From positions 11,458-75,457 of the forward strand of contig CAZSRZ010000008.1 in assembly GCA_964609085.1 (NCBI GenBank): a DNA stretch of 64,000 nt, written 5' to 3'. The notes beneath the pieces are model-generated. The model ran no database searches. It saw only the letters and a program-made list of their open reading frames with translations, and was not told where the DNA came from. Shown here one piece after another: positions 27,604 through 36,075 of the stretch (position 1 is its first letter; each line of letters starts with the position of its first letter). The position numbers were made by a program, and so were the translations under genes. This stretch comes from JANPLG01 sp964609085 (lineage in GTDB: Bacteria > Armatimonadota > SYMT01).

Positions 27604-28833
27604 TCAGAGCAGGAAGCTGATTCCCGTAAGGAATGCCGCCACGCCCAACCACGCCGGCACGCGGAGCCCGCTGCGGTCACGCTTCGGGAGCACACTCTGC
27701 CCGGGCTGTATGGCGTAGCCATAGGGGACCGGATCGCCAGCGGCTGTGGAGACTCCTTGAACGGCACGAGGTGAACTGGCGGGCTTGGCTGCACCCTGCA
27801 TCTCAGCGGCAGCCTCTTCAGCGGTAGCCAACCCGACCCTGCTGGTGGGTTTGTCCCCGCCCGTACGGGAATCGGACGCCGCAGCGGCCCGCTTCTCGGT
27901 CGTTCGTTTTGCGGCGTCGTCCGCAGCGCGAGCAGTTCGCTCAGCAGCGCGGGCATCGCGCTCGGCCTGCTCTCGGGCCACTCTGGCGGCGGCCTCTGCC
28001 TCGCGTTCGGCCTTACGGTCCGTCTTCTTCGGGTCCTTCTTCGGCGCAGCCTTCGGCGCGGCCTTGGGCGTCGGCTTGGAGGCACGAGAAGCGGGGACTG
28101 CGCCCTGCGGGACCAGTTGAATGCCAATCGCCGGGAAGAGTTTCACCGCCAGATCTCGAGCGGCAGCATCCACCAGGGCGGACATCGCAACCCCTTCGGC
28201 ACCCGCAGCAGCTCCGCTCACCGCGGCGGCGCGGAGCACTTCGCCCGTGGTGCTGTTGAGCAACTGTGTGTCGAGCGTGATTTCCAGCGAGTTTTTCTTC
28301 GCATCGAACGTGTCTTCGATGGTGCCGACCAGCACGGTCTGGATGCCCAGCCGATGTGCGATGATTCGCGCCTTGGCTACATCAACGGCACCGGTTTCGG
28401 CGCTGAGAACGTCCTGGACCTGCGCGGCGCTGAGGATGTCGTCACGGCGTGCCCGCAGGATCAGCGACGATTGCGGTCCGTAGGTCGCGACAGTGAAAGC
28501 AGGGGTGGCGAGGAACCCGGCCTTCACGTTTGCGGTCACCGTTGCCGCGAGGTCCAGCTTTTCGGGCGCAAGCTTTGCGGTATCATCGGCAGAGGGCATG
28601 TCCGGCGCGCGATAACCAAACGGGAACACGAGCACCGAGATCTGCTCCCCAGCTCGGATGGGCGACGGTGCCCGGAAGGCAGATAGCTGCCCAGGGCCGC
28701 GACCACCGCCCACGGGCGCACCCGCTCCGCCAACCGGTGTGACCGGCGGACCTTCCTGGGCTCCCACAGCGATGGGGACGGCCAGCGTTGCCGTCATCAA
28801 GGCCGCTCCGAGCAACCTGTATCCGTTGGTCAT
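27604..28833 (-). CDS. Exported FlgO/CsgG-like protein with charged coiled coil
   Basis: 409 residues from the ATG at 28833 (AAGGAG 6 nt upstream). A signal peptide (LLGAALMTATLAVPIAVGAQ) is followed by a domain (~50-220) with ISVLVFPFGYRAPDMPSADD, IIAHRLGIQTVLVGTIED and NSLEITLDTQLLNSTTGEVL: a CsgG/FlgO-like fold that reads as an envelope scaffold. Residues ~235-330 are almost wholly Ala/Lys/Arg/Glu (KAERE, AREQAERDARAAERTARA), probably a long helix. The protein ends in a hydrophobic segment (VPAWLGVAAFLTGISFLL) with no basic tail. It is the last gene of the five-gene exported-protein run. Confidence 0.7.
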   Translation of the reverse strand: MTNGYRLLGAALMTATLAVPIAVGAQEGPPVTPVGGAGAPVGGGRGPGQLSAFRAPSPIRAGEQISVLVFPFGYRAPDMPSADDTAKLAPEKLDLAATVTANVKAGFLATPAFTVATYGPQSSLILRARRDDILSAAQVQDVLSAETGAVDVAKARIIAHRLGIQTVLVGTIEDTFDAKKNSLEITLDTQLLNSTTGEVLRAAAVSGAAAGAEGVAMSALVDAAARDLAVKLFPAIGIQLVPQGAVPASRASKPTPKAAPKAAPKKDPKKTDRKAEREAEAAARVAREQAERDARAAERTARAADDAAKRTTEKRAAAASDSRTGGDKPTSRVGLATAEEAAAEMQGAAKPASSPRAVQGVSTAAGDPVPYGYAIQPGQSVLPKRDRSGLRVPAWLGVAAFLTGISFLL

Positions 28834-28895
28834 CAAACTCTCCTTGCACCCGTGGGGACAGCCGACTGTCCCCGTGGACTTTCTTTCCCCGTAGG

Positions 28896-29444
28896 CTAGG
28901 GGATTACCTCTATGTCCGGACCGATCGGTTCGGGCCAGAGCACGTTCCGCTCGGTTGCCGAAAACATCCATACTCCGCGACCTGGCGAGACGACGGAATC
29001 ACGCGTGAGCGCGTCGTAGCGGGCGGTGCGGTAGTTGTATTCGTAGAGAGTGGCCTTGATGAAGCCTTTGCGCACAGCTTCGTCAAAGGAGATGACCGCA
29101 CTCGTCGTGATGAACCGCAGATCGCGGACCGGGACAGCGTAGGGGCTCGGGTTCCCAATCTGGTTCCAACCGCGTCGCAAACTGGAGAAGATCTGGTCAC
29201 CCTGCCGCAGGTCAATGGCCGTGGCGTTGTTGAGCCGAACCGGCGTGACGCCGAGGCCCCGCATCCGAAGCCAGTAGGACTCTCCGGCCTTCAACTCCGA
29301 AACCGGCTCGTACTGGTTGATGAGCGGGTTGTAGCGAACCGCCTGGAAGTTGCCGGCGGTGAGACCCAGCGCATCAATCGGATCACTCGAGCCGTTGGCG
29401 TAGGTGAATGGGAAGGTGACCATTCGCCAGTCGTCATCGAACTG
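28896..29444 (-). repeat. Copy 1 of shared C-terminal two-part module
   Basis: 182 residues at the end of the 703-residue protein. Half A runs from QFDDDWRMVTFPF to ESYWLRMRG; half B from LRRGWNQIGNPSPY to WMFSATERNVLWPEP. The same order of landmarks occurs in the subtilase (31558-32091) and in the 2115-residue protein (36268-36750). Confidence 0.7.
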
Positions 29445-31007
29445 GTAGAGCCGTCCCTGCGGCACATGGATGTGCCGTGTCAACGCAGCAGTGTCACCCA
29501 GGTTGTTACCGTAGTTGACCGTGATCGGAAGATAACCGGCAAGCGCCCCGTTTGCTCGGAATACCCAGCGATCCTGAACCTCTTCACCGACGGCACCAGC
29601 CCGCCCTGTGTTCGGGAGATTCAGCGTCGGCGAGGCGTTCGGGTTGAAGAACTCCAGGCCGTCCGGGAGTGTTACAAAAGCCGTGTTGCCGCCAGCGGGG
29701 AGATCCGGGAACGTGTTGTAGATGTAACAGTCGGCACTGATGGCGGCGAAGTCTGCATCTCCCCCGGACAGGGGGATGGCAAACGGGGTCTGCAGGGCCC
29801 CCACGTAGCCACGCAGTTCCGCATCCGTGGGCACGCTGCTCTGGAAGAAGGCGCTTGTCCCGTGGGACGCCACACCGACTCCGACGTAGGTCACGAATGC
29901 CTTCGACTGCCCGGGGCCGACCGTAACCGGATCCCAGTAGAGAAGCGTGCTGAGATCCGCGAACTGCAGTGACGACTCAGGATCGATGTCGTAGTCCCAT
30001 AGAGCACCCCCCAGGGACTGGGCGAAGATATCCAAGCCATTACCGAACACCACTCTGTCGGGGGTGACCGCACCGTTGCCTCGCAGGATCCCCTTGGAGA
30101 CAAAGGTGTGCAGCGGGCCGATGTCGTCGTCGTACACCTCATAAGAGTCGGGAATCCCTGCGATGGTCGGCGGTCGGGTCGTGCCGACCGCCTTGCCGTA
30201 ATCCCGCTCGAAGGTGATGCGGTCGTGATTCTGCGGAAGCGTGAACGAGACGGATGAGCCCCAGTCGTCTGCATATGGGCTAAGGGCCGCACGGAAGCCG
30301 ACCCGACGGGTCGTGCTGCCGATGTTCCGGACGTTCAACTCCACCCGGAGCAGATCTCGAACGAAGCTGAGCTTCTGGCTGACGATCACGGAATAAGCGG
30401 TCGGGCCAGTGCCTCCCGTGTAGAGGTAAGGCGCGAACGTCGCGCGTGAATTTGGCTGGATACCGACGGGGCCCACGCGCCCATCGGTGTAGACGAAATC
30501 GATACGAGCCGCGCCGTTGTCGGGGAAGCGCTGATCGATCCATGTGCCCGGGTCATCGGGGTCATCCAGCCGCAGGCTGATGAAGTCGGCATGAGGCCGG
30601 GTGTTGCTCGCGCCGCGGCCGGGGAGTTCTGTGGAGTAGATCGGGCTGCCCCACGGGTAGAGGTATGCCTGCGGAACGCCCATCGCGTCATAGCTCAGGT
30701 AGTAGTCTTCGTTGTCCCCCGTGACCGTGGGGTCACCCTCGGCGCACCAGAGGTTCCAGGACGTCAGGTCAGCTCCCTGATGGTACTGCCAGAGAAGCAC
30801 ATACCGATTCTGGATCATCGGCTCCCAGAAATGGAACACCGGATTGCTGCCCTGCTGGATGTGGTACGCGGCGGAATCCGAGATCCACGTGGGCGGTGCG
30901 ACGGTCGGTGCCTTCTCCGCATTCGCCGGGATAACGACCAGGAGACCGACGGCCAGCGCCGCGCCGAGCACGGTTAACCATCCGGCCTTTCCAGGCTTCA
31001 AATTCAT
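28896..31007 (-). CDS. Large secreted protein with C-terminal GWxxIGNP module
   Basis: 703 residues from the ATG at 31007 (GGGAG 8 nt upstream). Signal peptide: AGWLTVLGAALAVGLLVVIPANA. The body is beta-rich without a catalytic motif I can name; it contains HFWEPMIQNRYVLLWQYHQG, WLYPWGSP-like and RVGFRAALSPYADDWG segments. Residues 522-703 form the two-part module shared with two neighbours: WRMVTFPFTYANG...GESYWLRMRG, then RRGWNQIGNPSPYAVPV, SFDEAVRKGFI, YEYNYRTARYDAL and GRGVWMFSATERNVLWPEP. Likely a surface or secreted structural protein. Intergenic gaps to its neighbours are 62 and 64 bp. Confidence 0.75.
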   Translation of the reverse strand: MNLKPGKAGWLTVLGAALAVGLLVVIPANAEKAPTVAPPTWISDSAAYHIQQGSNPVFHFWEPMIQNRYVLLWQYHQGADLTSWNLWCAEGDPTVTGDNEDYYLSYDAMGVPQAYLYPWGSPIYSTELPGRGASNTRPHADFISLRLDDPDDPGTWIDQRFPDNGAARIDFVYTDGRVGPVGIQPNSRATFAPYLYTGGTGPTAYSVIVSQKLSFVRDLLRVELNVRNIGSTTRRVGFRAALSPYADDWGSSVSFTLPQNHDRITFERDYGKAVGTTRPPTIAGIPDSYEVYDDDIGPLHTFVSKGILRGNGAVTPDRVVFGNGLDIFAQSLGGALWDYDIDPESSLQFADLSTLLYWDPVTVGPGQSKAFVTYVGVGVASHGTSAFFQSSVPTDAELRGYVGALQTPFAIPLSGGDADFAAISADCYIYNTFPDLPAGGNTAFVTLPDGLEFFNPNASPTLNLPNTGRAGAVGEEVQDRWVFRANGALAGYLPITVNYGNNLGDTAALTRHIHVPQGRLYQFDDDWRMVTFPFTYANGSSDPIDALGLTAGNFQAVRYNPLINQYEPVSELKAGESYWLRMRGLGVTPVRLNNATAIDLRQGDQIFSSLRRGWNQIGNPSPYAVPVRDLRFITTSAVISFDEAVRKGFIKATLYEYNYRTARYDALTRDSVVSPGRGVWMFSATERNVLWPEPIGPDIEVIP

Positions 31008-31071
31008 AGATCTTGCTCCCGTATCACTCGTTCCGCGCATTGATGACTCCAGCACTCGCCTCGCAGGGTAC

Positions 31072-33828
31072 CTACGCGCCGTGCGGCCACTCCTCAAGGA
31101 CTATCTGGTGCACCCCGGCCGCTTGCGGCTTGAACTCGAGGGTCTTCCCAGGCCGCAATCCACGCGTGCGCGCCTCTCCCGGCAGCCTCACCCTGAGTTC
31201 TCGTCCGACTGGGAGATCTGCCCACGACAGTTGGACTGCTGTCGACGGCCGCAAAGTTGCAACCTCCAGGACCCATCGCTGCGATCCTCCGCTTGCCGGC
31301 CGCACATCCTGAGCCAGCGCGAGGCCGCTGCTCCGCGACTTCACCCGGAACTCGGGGCGTTGGTCAGGTGAGGGCGGGGCCAGCACATCGAACCGGTCCT
31401 GCCCGATCGAAGCCAGGCGTGTCCGCCCAACACCAACTTCTCCGACCAACCTGCCCCCAGCCATTGCTCGGAGCTTGGTGCTCCAGGCTCCGTCCTTCCG
31501 AGCGTAACGCGGGGCAGCGGGGCTTTGCAGGCTATTGCCGGCGAATTGTGAGGCGATCCTTGGAACCAGCAGGGTGAGGTTGGCATTGCTGTACAGCCAG
31601 CTTCCTTCCCAGTCCACAAGCTGCCCGGTAGGGAGAACGGAGAACTTGTAGCCGCCGTCCACGTACCGCCAGATGTAGTCCTTCATCAGGCCCCGTCGTG
31701 CGGCTTCAGCTACAGAGAGGATCTCATTCCCGAACTGCACGCTGCACGCGCTGAAGGGCACCCGGAACGGATAGGGGTTCCCGATCAGTGTCCAACCCGG
31801 ACTGAGCGGGATCCGATAGAGTCCCGCACGCTCCGATCGACCGAGGATCTGAACCTGGGTGGTCGAGGTCACCCTGGCCCAGAACCCCACTCCGATCGGT
31901 CGCTTCGCCACGCCTGCGTCGGTGGTGAGCAGTGCAGCCTGCGGGTCCTGCGGTGAACTTGCCACGTCGAAGATGGCATAGCGGCGCTGCAAAGTGACCC
32001 ACCGGGCCAGCCTGATGAGGTTGCCACCAAAGATGAACTGCAGGTCATCCGAGCCATTCTGGAACTGGAAGGGCACGCTCAAGGTCTGGACACCCGGATA
32101 GGTGATATGCGGTCGAACTCGGAACTGGTACGACCGCTCGGGGATGTTCCCGACAGCCGGGCCCGTCATGGATCGGGTCCCATCCACGAGGACGGCGCTA
32201 TCTGCCTCGATGTTGATCCGGTTCGTTCCGATCGAGTAGCGATTCTGGGATGTCGGCTCGAAAGTCACCCGCCCGGCCAGTTGGTCGGTGATCACCGCAT
32301 CGGCAGCGTAGGAAGTGCCATTCACCTGCACATCGAACTCGTCCTGCTGAAGCACGTGCGGGATCGGCTGAACGATCTGGAACTCCACGGGCTCTGCAAA
32401 GCTCGCTGTCACCTCGTTGGGTTCGGGGCTGCTGATGTCGATGTAATGGGTGGCAGCCTTCATGGCTGCTTCCATGTCAATGATCCCGAAGCCGTAGGTG
32501 ATGTTCTGGCCGCCGGAGGGCGACCGAGCGGTGTTCTGCAGCAGGTCCCTCAGTTGATCGATCTGCTCGGTCGGGGTCAGGTTCTCATCCACTGCGCCTT
32601 GAGTGATCAGGGTCGCCACAGCGCTGCTGACGTAGGCCGCGGCCAAACTGGTGCCCTGCTGATAGGCAACGCCGGAGCCGAAAAACCCGCCGGCATCGGT
32701 GCAGATCACCCGCGCCGCGTCGTTGGTGGTGCCCTGATCATTCCCACCCGGGGCCGCCAGGTCCAGCTCGGGGCCGGTCTGGGAGTAGTAGGAGTGCTCA
32801 CCGCTGGGGCCGACAGCCCCGACAGCAATCACGGAGTCGAGCGACGCGGGGAACGCGACTTGATCGCCGAAGAATGAACTGGGAGAGTTTCCGGCCGCGC
32901 CTACCAGCACAATGCCCTGCGCGTAGGCATCGGTGCAAGCCTGTGTCACCGCGGCATCACCCTGCCCGAACCCGCCATTCGCCGTGAGCGCGAAGCTCAT
33001 ATTGATGATGTCCACACCCTGCTGCATGCAGTAGTAGATGGCATCTACGACGGCGCTGGCCTGGATGACCGGTGTGGTGAAATTTGTTGTGCTCTCAGAG
33101 TCGCCCGCCACGCACGCGAGGATCGAGACGGCCTCGAACGGAAGCGCCGCTATCCCGGAACCGTCATTCGGAGTGGCGACGATGCAGCCCGCCACGTTGG
33201 TGGCGTGGCTGCTGCCTCCGAAGAACCCGCCCCCACCTAGGGGTTGGTCCTGAATGAAATCGTAGCCATTCGGATCGAAGTGGCCCCGCAGGTCCGGATG
33301 GCTGGTATCGGGCTCGAGATCGATCATGCCCACCAACGCGGACCGAGGCGGGCCGTTGATGAAGCGCTCACCGACGGTGATGCCCCACATCTCCTTCGCC
33401 CGGATCAACTGCAGCGCCCATTGCTCGTTGAAGAGGGGGTCGTTCGGGCGGATGATCGGCAGCGATTGCGGCAGGTAGACGCCGTTGGTCTGCGCGTGCA
33501 GGACCCCGGGCACCCGACGTAGTTGCTGGACGGCAGTAGCCAGGTTGCCGGGGACACCGGAGAAGACCACCCATCCCTGCGGAGCGAACCGCAGCTTGCG
33601 CTTGACCGTCAGGCCATAGTCCGTTGCGAGTTGGATCGCACTCACGCCCGGGGCCAGCCGTACGAGCACCTCGCCAGGCATCTCTTTCGGCCCGTTGTAG
33701 GCGGGCGGGAATGGCTGACGGACATTGCCTGCCGCGTTGGCTCGCGGGACGAAGGCAGAGGCCAGCCCCACGACCGAGACCGCAACTACGGATGCGAGAA
33801 GTGCTCTTTGCTTTTGAACTGAGATCAT
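31072..33828 (-). CDS. Subtilisin-family (S8) secreted serine protease with C-terminal module
   Basis: 918 residues, ATG at 33828 with AGGAGAGGGTGA upstream. Signal peptide ends near SAFVPRANA. A fervidolysin-like propeptide (GEVLVRLAPGVSAIQLA, ~50-115) precedes the catalytic domain: Asp170 in VGMIDLEPDTSHPDL, His208 in SSHATNVAG, Asn314 in AAGN and Ser394 in QGTSLAAAYV. The triad is complete, but flanking residues depart from HGTHVAG and GTSMAAPHV. Residues ~580-757 hold the shared module (VQTLSVPFQFQNG; SPGWTLIGNPYPFRVPF). A ~160-residue beta-rich end with VLEVATLRPSTAVQL follows. It may process neighbouring surface proteins; that is inference. Confidence 0.93.
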   Translation of the reverse strand: MISVQKQRALLASVVAVSVVGLASAFVPRANAAGNVRQPFPPAYNGPKEMPGEVLVRLAPGVSAIQLATDYGLTVKRKLRFAPQGWVVFSGVPGNLATAVQQLRRVPGVLHAQTNGVYLPQSLPIIRPNDPLFNEQWALQLIRAKEMWGITVGERFINGPPRSALVGMIDLEPDTSHPDLRGHFDPNGYDFIQDQPLGGGGFFGGSSHATNVAGCIVATPNDGSGIAALPFEAVSILACVAGDSESTTNFTTPVIQASAVVDAIYYCMQQGVDIINMSFALTANGGFGQGDAAVTQACTDAYAQGIVLVGAAGNSPSSFFGDQVAFPASLDSVIAVGAVGPSGEHSYYSQTGPELDLAAPGGNDQGTTNDAARVICTDAGGFFGSGVAYQQGTSLAAAYVSSAVATLITQGAVDENLTPTEQIDQLRDLLQNTARSPSGGQNITYGFGIIDMEAAMKAATHYIDISSPEPNEVTASFAEPVEFQIVQPIPHVLQQDEFDVQVNGTSYAADAVITDQLAGRVTFEPTSQNRYSIGTNRINIEADSAVLVDGTRSMTGPAVGNIPERSYQFRVRPHITYPGVQTLSVPFQFQNGSDDLQFIFGGNLIRLARWVTLQRRYAIFDVASSPQDPQAALLTTDAGVAKRPIGVGFWARVTSTTQVQILGRSERAGLYRIPLSPGWTLIGNPYPFRVPFSACSVQFGNEILSVAEAARRGLMKDYIWRYVDGGYKFSVLPTGQLVDWEGSWLYSNANLTLLVPRIASQFAGNSLQSPAAPRYARKDGAWSTKLRAMAGGRLVGEVGVGRTRLASIGQDRFDVLAPPSPDQRPEFRVKSRSSGLALAQDVRPASGGSQRWVLEVATLRPSTAVQLSWADLPVGRELRVRLPGEARTRGLRPGKTLEFKPQAAGVHQIVLEEWPHGA
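31558..32091 (-). repeat. Copy 2 of shared C-terminal two-part module
   Basis: 178 residues inside the subtilase, after the protease and beta domains. Half A: VQTLSVPFQFQNGSDD to GVGFWARVT. Half B: SPGWTLIGNPYPFRVPF, LSVAEAARRGLM, YIWRYVDGGYKF, DWEGSWLYSNANLTLLVPR. Confidence 0.7.
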
Positions 33829-33866
33829 TCACCCTCTCCTACTGGAGATTGGGCCGAGAAGTTCGG

Positions 33867-33900
33867 CCGGAGGGCGGGGCCGGTTGGCCACACCCTCCGG
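33867..33900 (-). other. Intercistronic hairpin
   Basis: CCGGAGGG (33867-33874) and CCCTCCGG (33893-33900) form a perfect 8-bp inverted repeat around a loop that can itself pair (GGCC/GGCC). It lies in the 85-bp gap between the CsgG-like gene and the subtilase gene. No T run follows on the minus strand, so mRNA stabilisation or partial attenuation is likelier than termination. Confidence 0.55.
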
Positions 33901-33913
33901 GCCTGTTGGTAGG

Positions 33914-35989
33914 CTAGCCCTTGCCGTTACCGACGCTAGTCGGCTGGACGGTCGGGCCCTTTTCCTTGGTCGGCTTCACCTTCGGTCCGTTGCGCTTGTT
34001 GCTGCCCGGCGGATCCGGAGGCGTGAGGATCGGCTTGACGGTTACGAAGCTGCTGATGATGAACCCGCGCGGCACTGGTTCCGAACGGTCAAACGAATTG
34101 CGCCCACCCACCGCGACGTAGACGCGATTGAGGCGGCGCAAGGTCCCCTTGTTAGCATCAATCTTCTTCGTTACCTCGCTCGGCCCGCCCTGATCGACAG
34201 GAGAGGTCCGGTAAGGACCAAACTTGTAAACCTGCGAGCCATGGAAATCCGGATCGCCGCTAACAAGGATCTGGTACTGGTCCGAGCCGGGTGTCTGCTG
34301 CCAACTGACGGCCAGGTTGTTCAAGTCCACCTCGCGGGCGGGGCTGGGCGTCTGATCGTTGATGCCTGAAACAACTGGCGGAGCGATCGCCGTGACCCAA
34401 GTCGAACTGGAAGACAACGGCGACATGAACTCCGCATCTTGATCGGGCATGCCATCGCCGTCTCTGTCTTCGAGTCCGTTCCGGTAGGCGGTGGCCACCT
34501 GGTAGCGGTACTGCTGTCCTGGCACGATGCCCGGAACGTCTGCGAAGGTCGTGCGCCCTCCGGCATCGTCTGACCCGGGGTCCCCATCATACGCCGTCAC
34601 ATCCCGCGTGCTGGTGTTGTCGATGAACACCTGCGTCCCGTCGTTGTCCAACCCCCCTACGACCTGGAAGCCTCCGAAGTCATCCGCCCGCCAGACCACG
34701 TATCCCAGCACCTGGCTGCTCTTGACGGACTTGGGTCGCTCCCACTGCACCTTGATGAACGCGCCCTGCTGGCCGAGAACGCGCTGGTAGGCAGCTGCAT
34801 CCACGCCGTGGACACGAGAGGCATTCTGGCCGCCCCTGCCACCAACCATCAGGATTCCCATTACCAGCGCGCCACCGACGAGCATGCGCAGGGCACCGCC
34901 GCCGAGGGCTCGAGAGGCGCCACCGCCTGACTTGGTTTCGACGTCGGGCTCATCGATCACCACCTGGGGCGGCGGCTGTACCGTCGTCTGGGTGATCTGG
35001 ACCGAACCGTCCGATGGGCTCTTTGCCTGGACGAATTCACCTCCACGCGGCACGCGGGCCACGCGCGGTTGGGCGGGGTCCACGCCAGCGCCAGGCAGGG
35101 TGCCTGCGACCGCGGTGGGCCCGTCGCCGTTCAGCGCGGCCCGGCGGTTACCCCCGATGGCGAAATCGCTGAAGTTGAAAATCGCTCGAACGCGATCTTC
35201 CGGCCGAACGCCCTGGATGTTTTCGATCACGCGGCCGGTGCTGATATCAGCGTCCACCTGGGTGATGCGCAGCCGACCAACGGGCTCGCGCTGCCGCGTG
35301 ACGATCATCTCCATCCCGCGCTTCACACCGTGGCGAATGCCGATGTTAAGCAGGGCTTCAACGGCCGGGTTGTCGCTACCCCCGATGACGTTGGTGTTCA
35401 GCACGGTGCCTTCAGGAAGGCGGAAGCGATCCATCGCCTCTCGCGCCTTGAAAGTCGCCTTACCAATCGCTTCTTCGAGGAGGATGTCGGCGTTGCCCGA
35501 GTAACCCATTCGAGGAGTGCTGATGCCATCGGAAATGGCCCCGTTCACCAACGTCGCGGTGCGGACGTCCTCGACCACCACCTGGAGCTTGACGTAGGCC
35601 TGCGGCATGGTGCCGCCAGTCACACGGGCGTCCAGGATCTTCCCGTAGATCGAGGCGGTTGCGTCGATTCCGGTAGCGATCTGTACTCGGTTTACCCGGT
35701 CGAATGGGGGCTGAAGGTTCAGCTCCTGGATTCGCTTCTGGACCTGGCCGTCCTGGACCACGTCCCAGTTCTGCGACTCGGATAGCTGCAGCGACATCTG
35801 CGCCGCCGCCACCTTCCCGAGAAGCGCCCCGCCAACCGTGGTCGCATTGTTGAAGTCCAGCACGTACACCGCAGGGGTGCTGCGCTGGGCGCTCACCGGT
35901 GCCGGGACGAGCAGGTATTGAACCACCATCAGGACGGCGGTCACCCTGGCAACCCACCTGGTGGCGGGATGTCGACGTAGATTCCTCAC
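33914..35989 (-). CDS. Exported CsgG-like protein with fibronectin-like domains
   Basis: 691 residues from a GTG at 35989, preceded by GAGGAG at a spacing of 9; an upstream ATG at 36031 is possible. Signal segment: VTAVLMVVQYLLVPAPVSAQ. Residues ~35-210 are CsgG-like: PAVYVLDFNNATTVGGALLG, WDVVQDGQVQKRIQELNL, QIATGIDATASIYGKILDA. A region with RLRITQVDADISTGRVIE follows, then a hydrophobic Gly/Leu/Met helix (LRMLVGGALVMGILMVGG), then two fibronectin-III-like segments (YVVWRADDFGGFQVVGG; YRYQVATAYRNGLEDRDGDG). The basic C-terminus is rich in Pro/Lys/Gly. CsgG forms the curli secretion pore; whether this protein forms a pore is not shown by sequence. Confidence 0.78.
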   Translation of the reverse strand: MRNLRRHPATRWVARVTAVLMVVQYLLVPAPVSAQRSTPAVYVLDFNNATTVGGALLGKVAAAQMSLQLSESQNWDVVQDGQVQKRIQELNLQPPFDRVNRVQIATGIDATASIYGKILDARVTGGTMPQAYVKLQVVVEDVRTATLVNGAISDGISTPRMGYSGNADILLEEAIGKATFKAREAMDRFRLPEGTVLNTNVIGGSDNPAVEALLNIGIRHGVKRGMEMIVTRQREPVGRLRITQVDADISTGRVIENIQGVRPEDRVRAIFNFSDFAIGGNRRAALNGDGPTAVAGTLPGAGVDPAQPRVARVPRGGEFVQAKSPSDGSVQITQTTVQPPPQVVIDEPDVETKSGGGASRALGGGALRMLVGGALVMGILMVGGRGGQNASRVHGVDAAAYQRVLGQQGAFIKVQWERPKSVKSSQVLGYVVWRADDFGGFQVVGGLDNDGTQVFIDNTSTRDVTAYDGDPGSDDAGGRTTFADVPGIVPGQQYRYQVATAYRNGLEDRDGDGMPDQDAEFMSPLSSSSTWVTAIAPPVVSGINDQTPSPAREVDLNNLAVSWQQTPGSDQYQILVSGDPDFHGSQVYKFGPYRTSPVDQGGPSEVTKKIDANKGTLRRLNRVYVAVGGRNSFDRSEPVPRGFIISSFVTVKPILTPPDPPGSNKRNGPKVKPTKEKGPTVQPTSVGNGKG

Positions 35990-36075
35990 AAGCTGGTCCT
36001 CCTCACGAAGAGCAGTATCTCTCTCGCGCACCCGCCAGGGTGCGCCGTGCTGTGTAAGCGCCGGTTCCCAGTGAC

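Noticed and set aside
28000..28100. Repeat array in the 27604 gene
   Set aside because: The KAAPK/AERE text is a low-complexity charged helix with irregular units, not a DNA repeat or CRISPR-like array.
33829..33913. Terminator splitting the exported-protein run
   Set aside because: The hairpin at 33867-33900 has no following T run on the coding strand, so it is not evidence against an operon.
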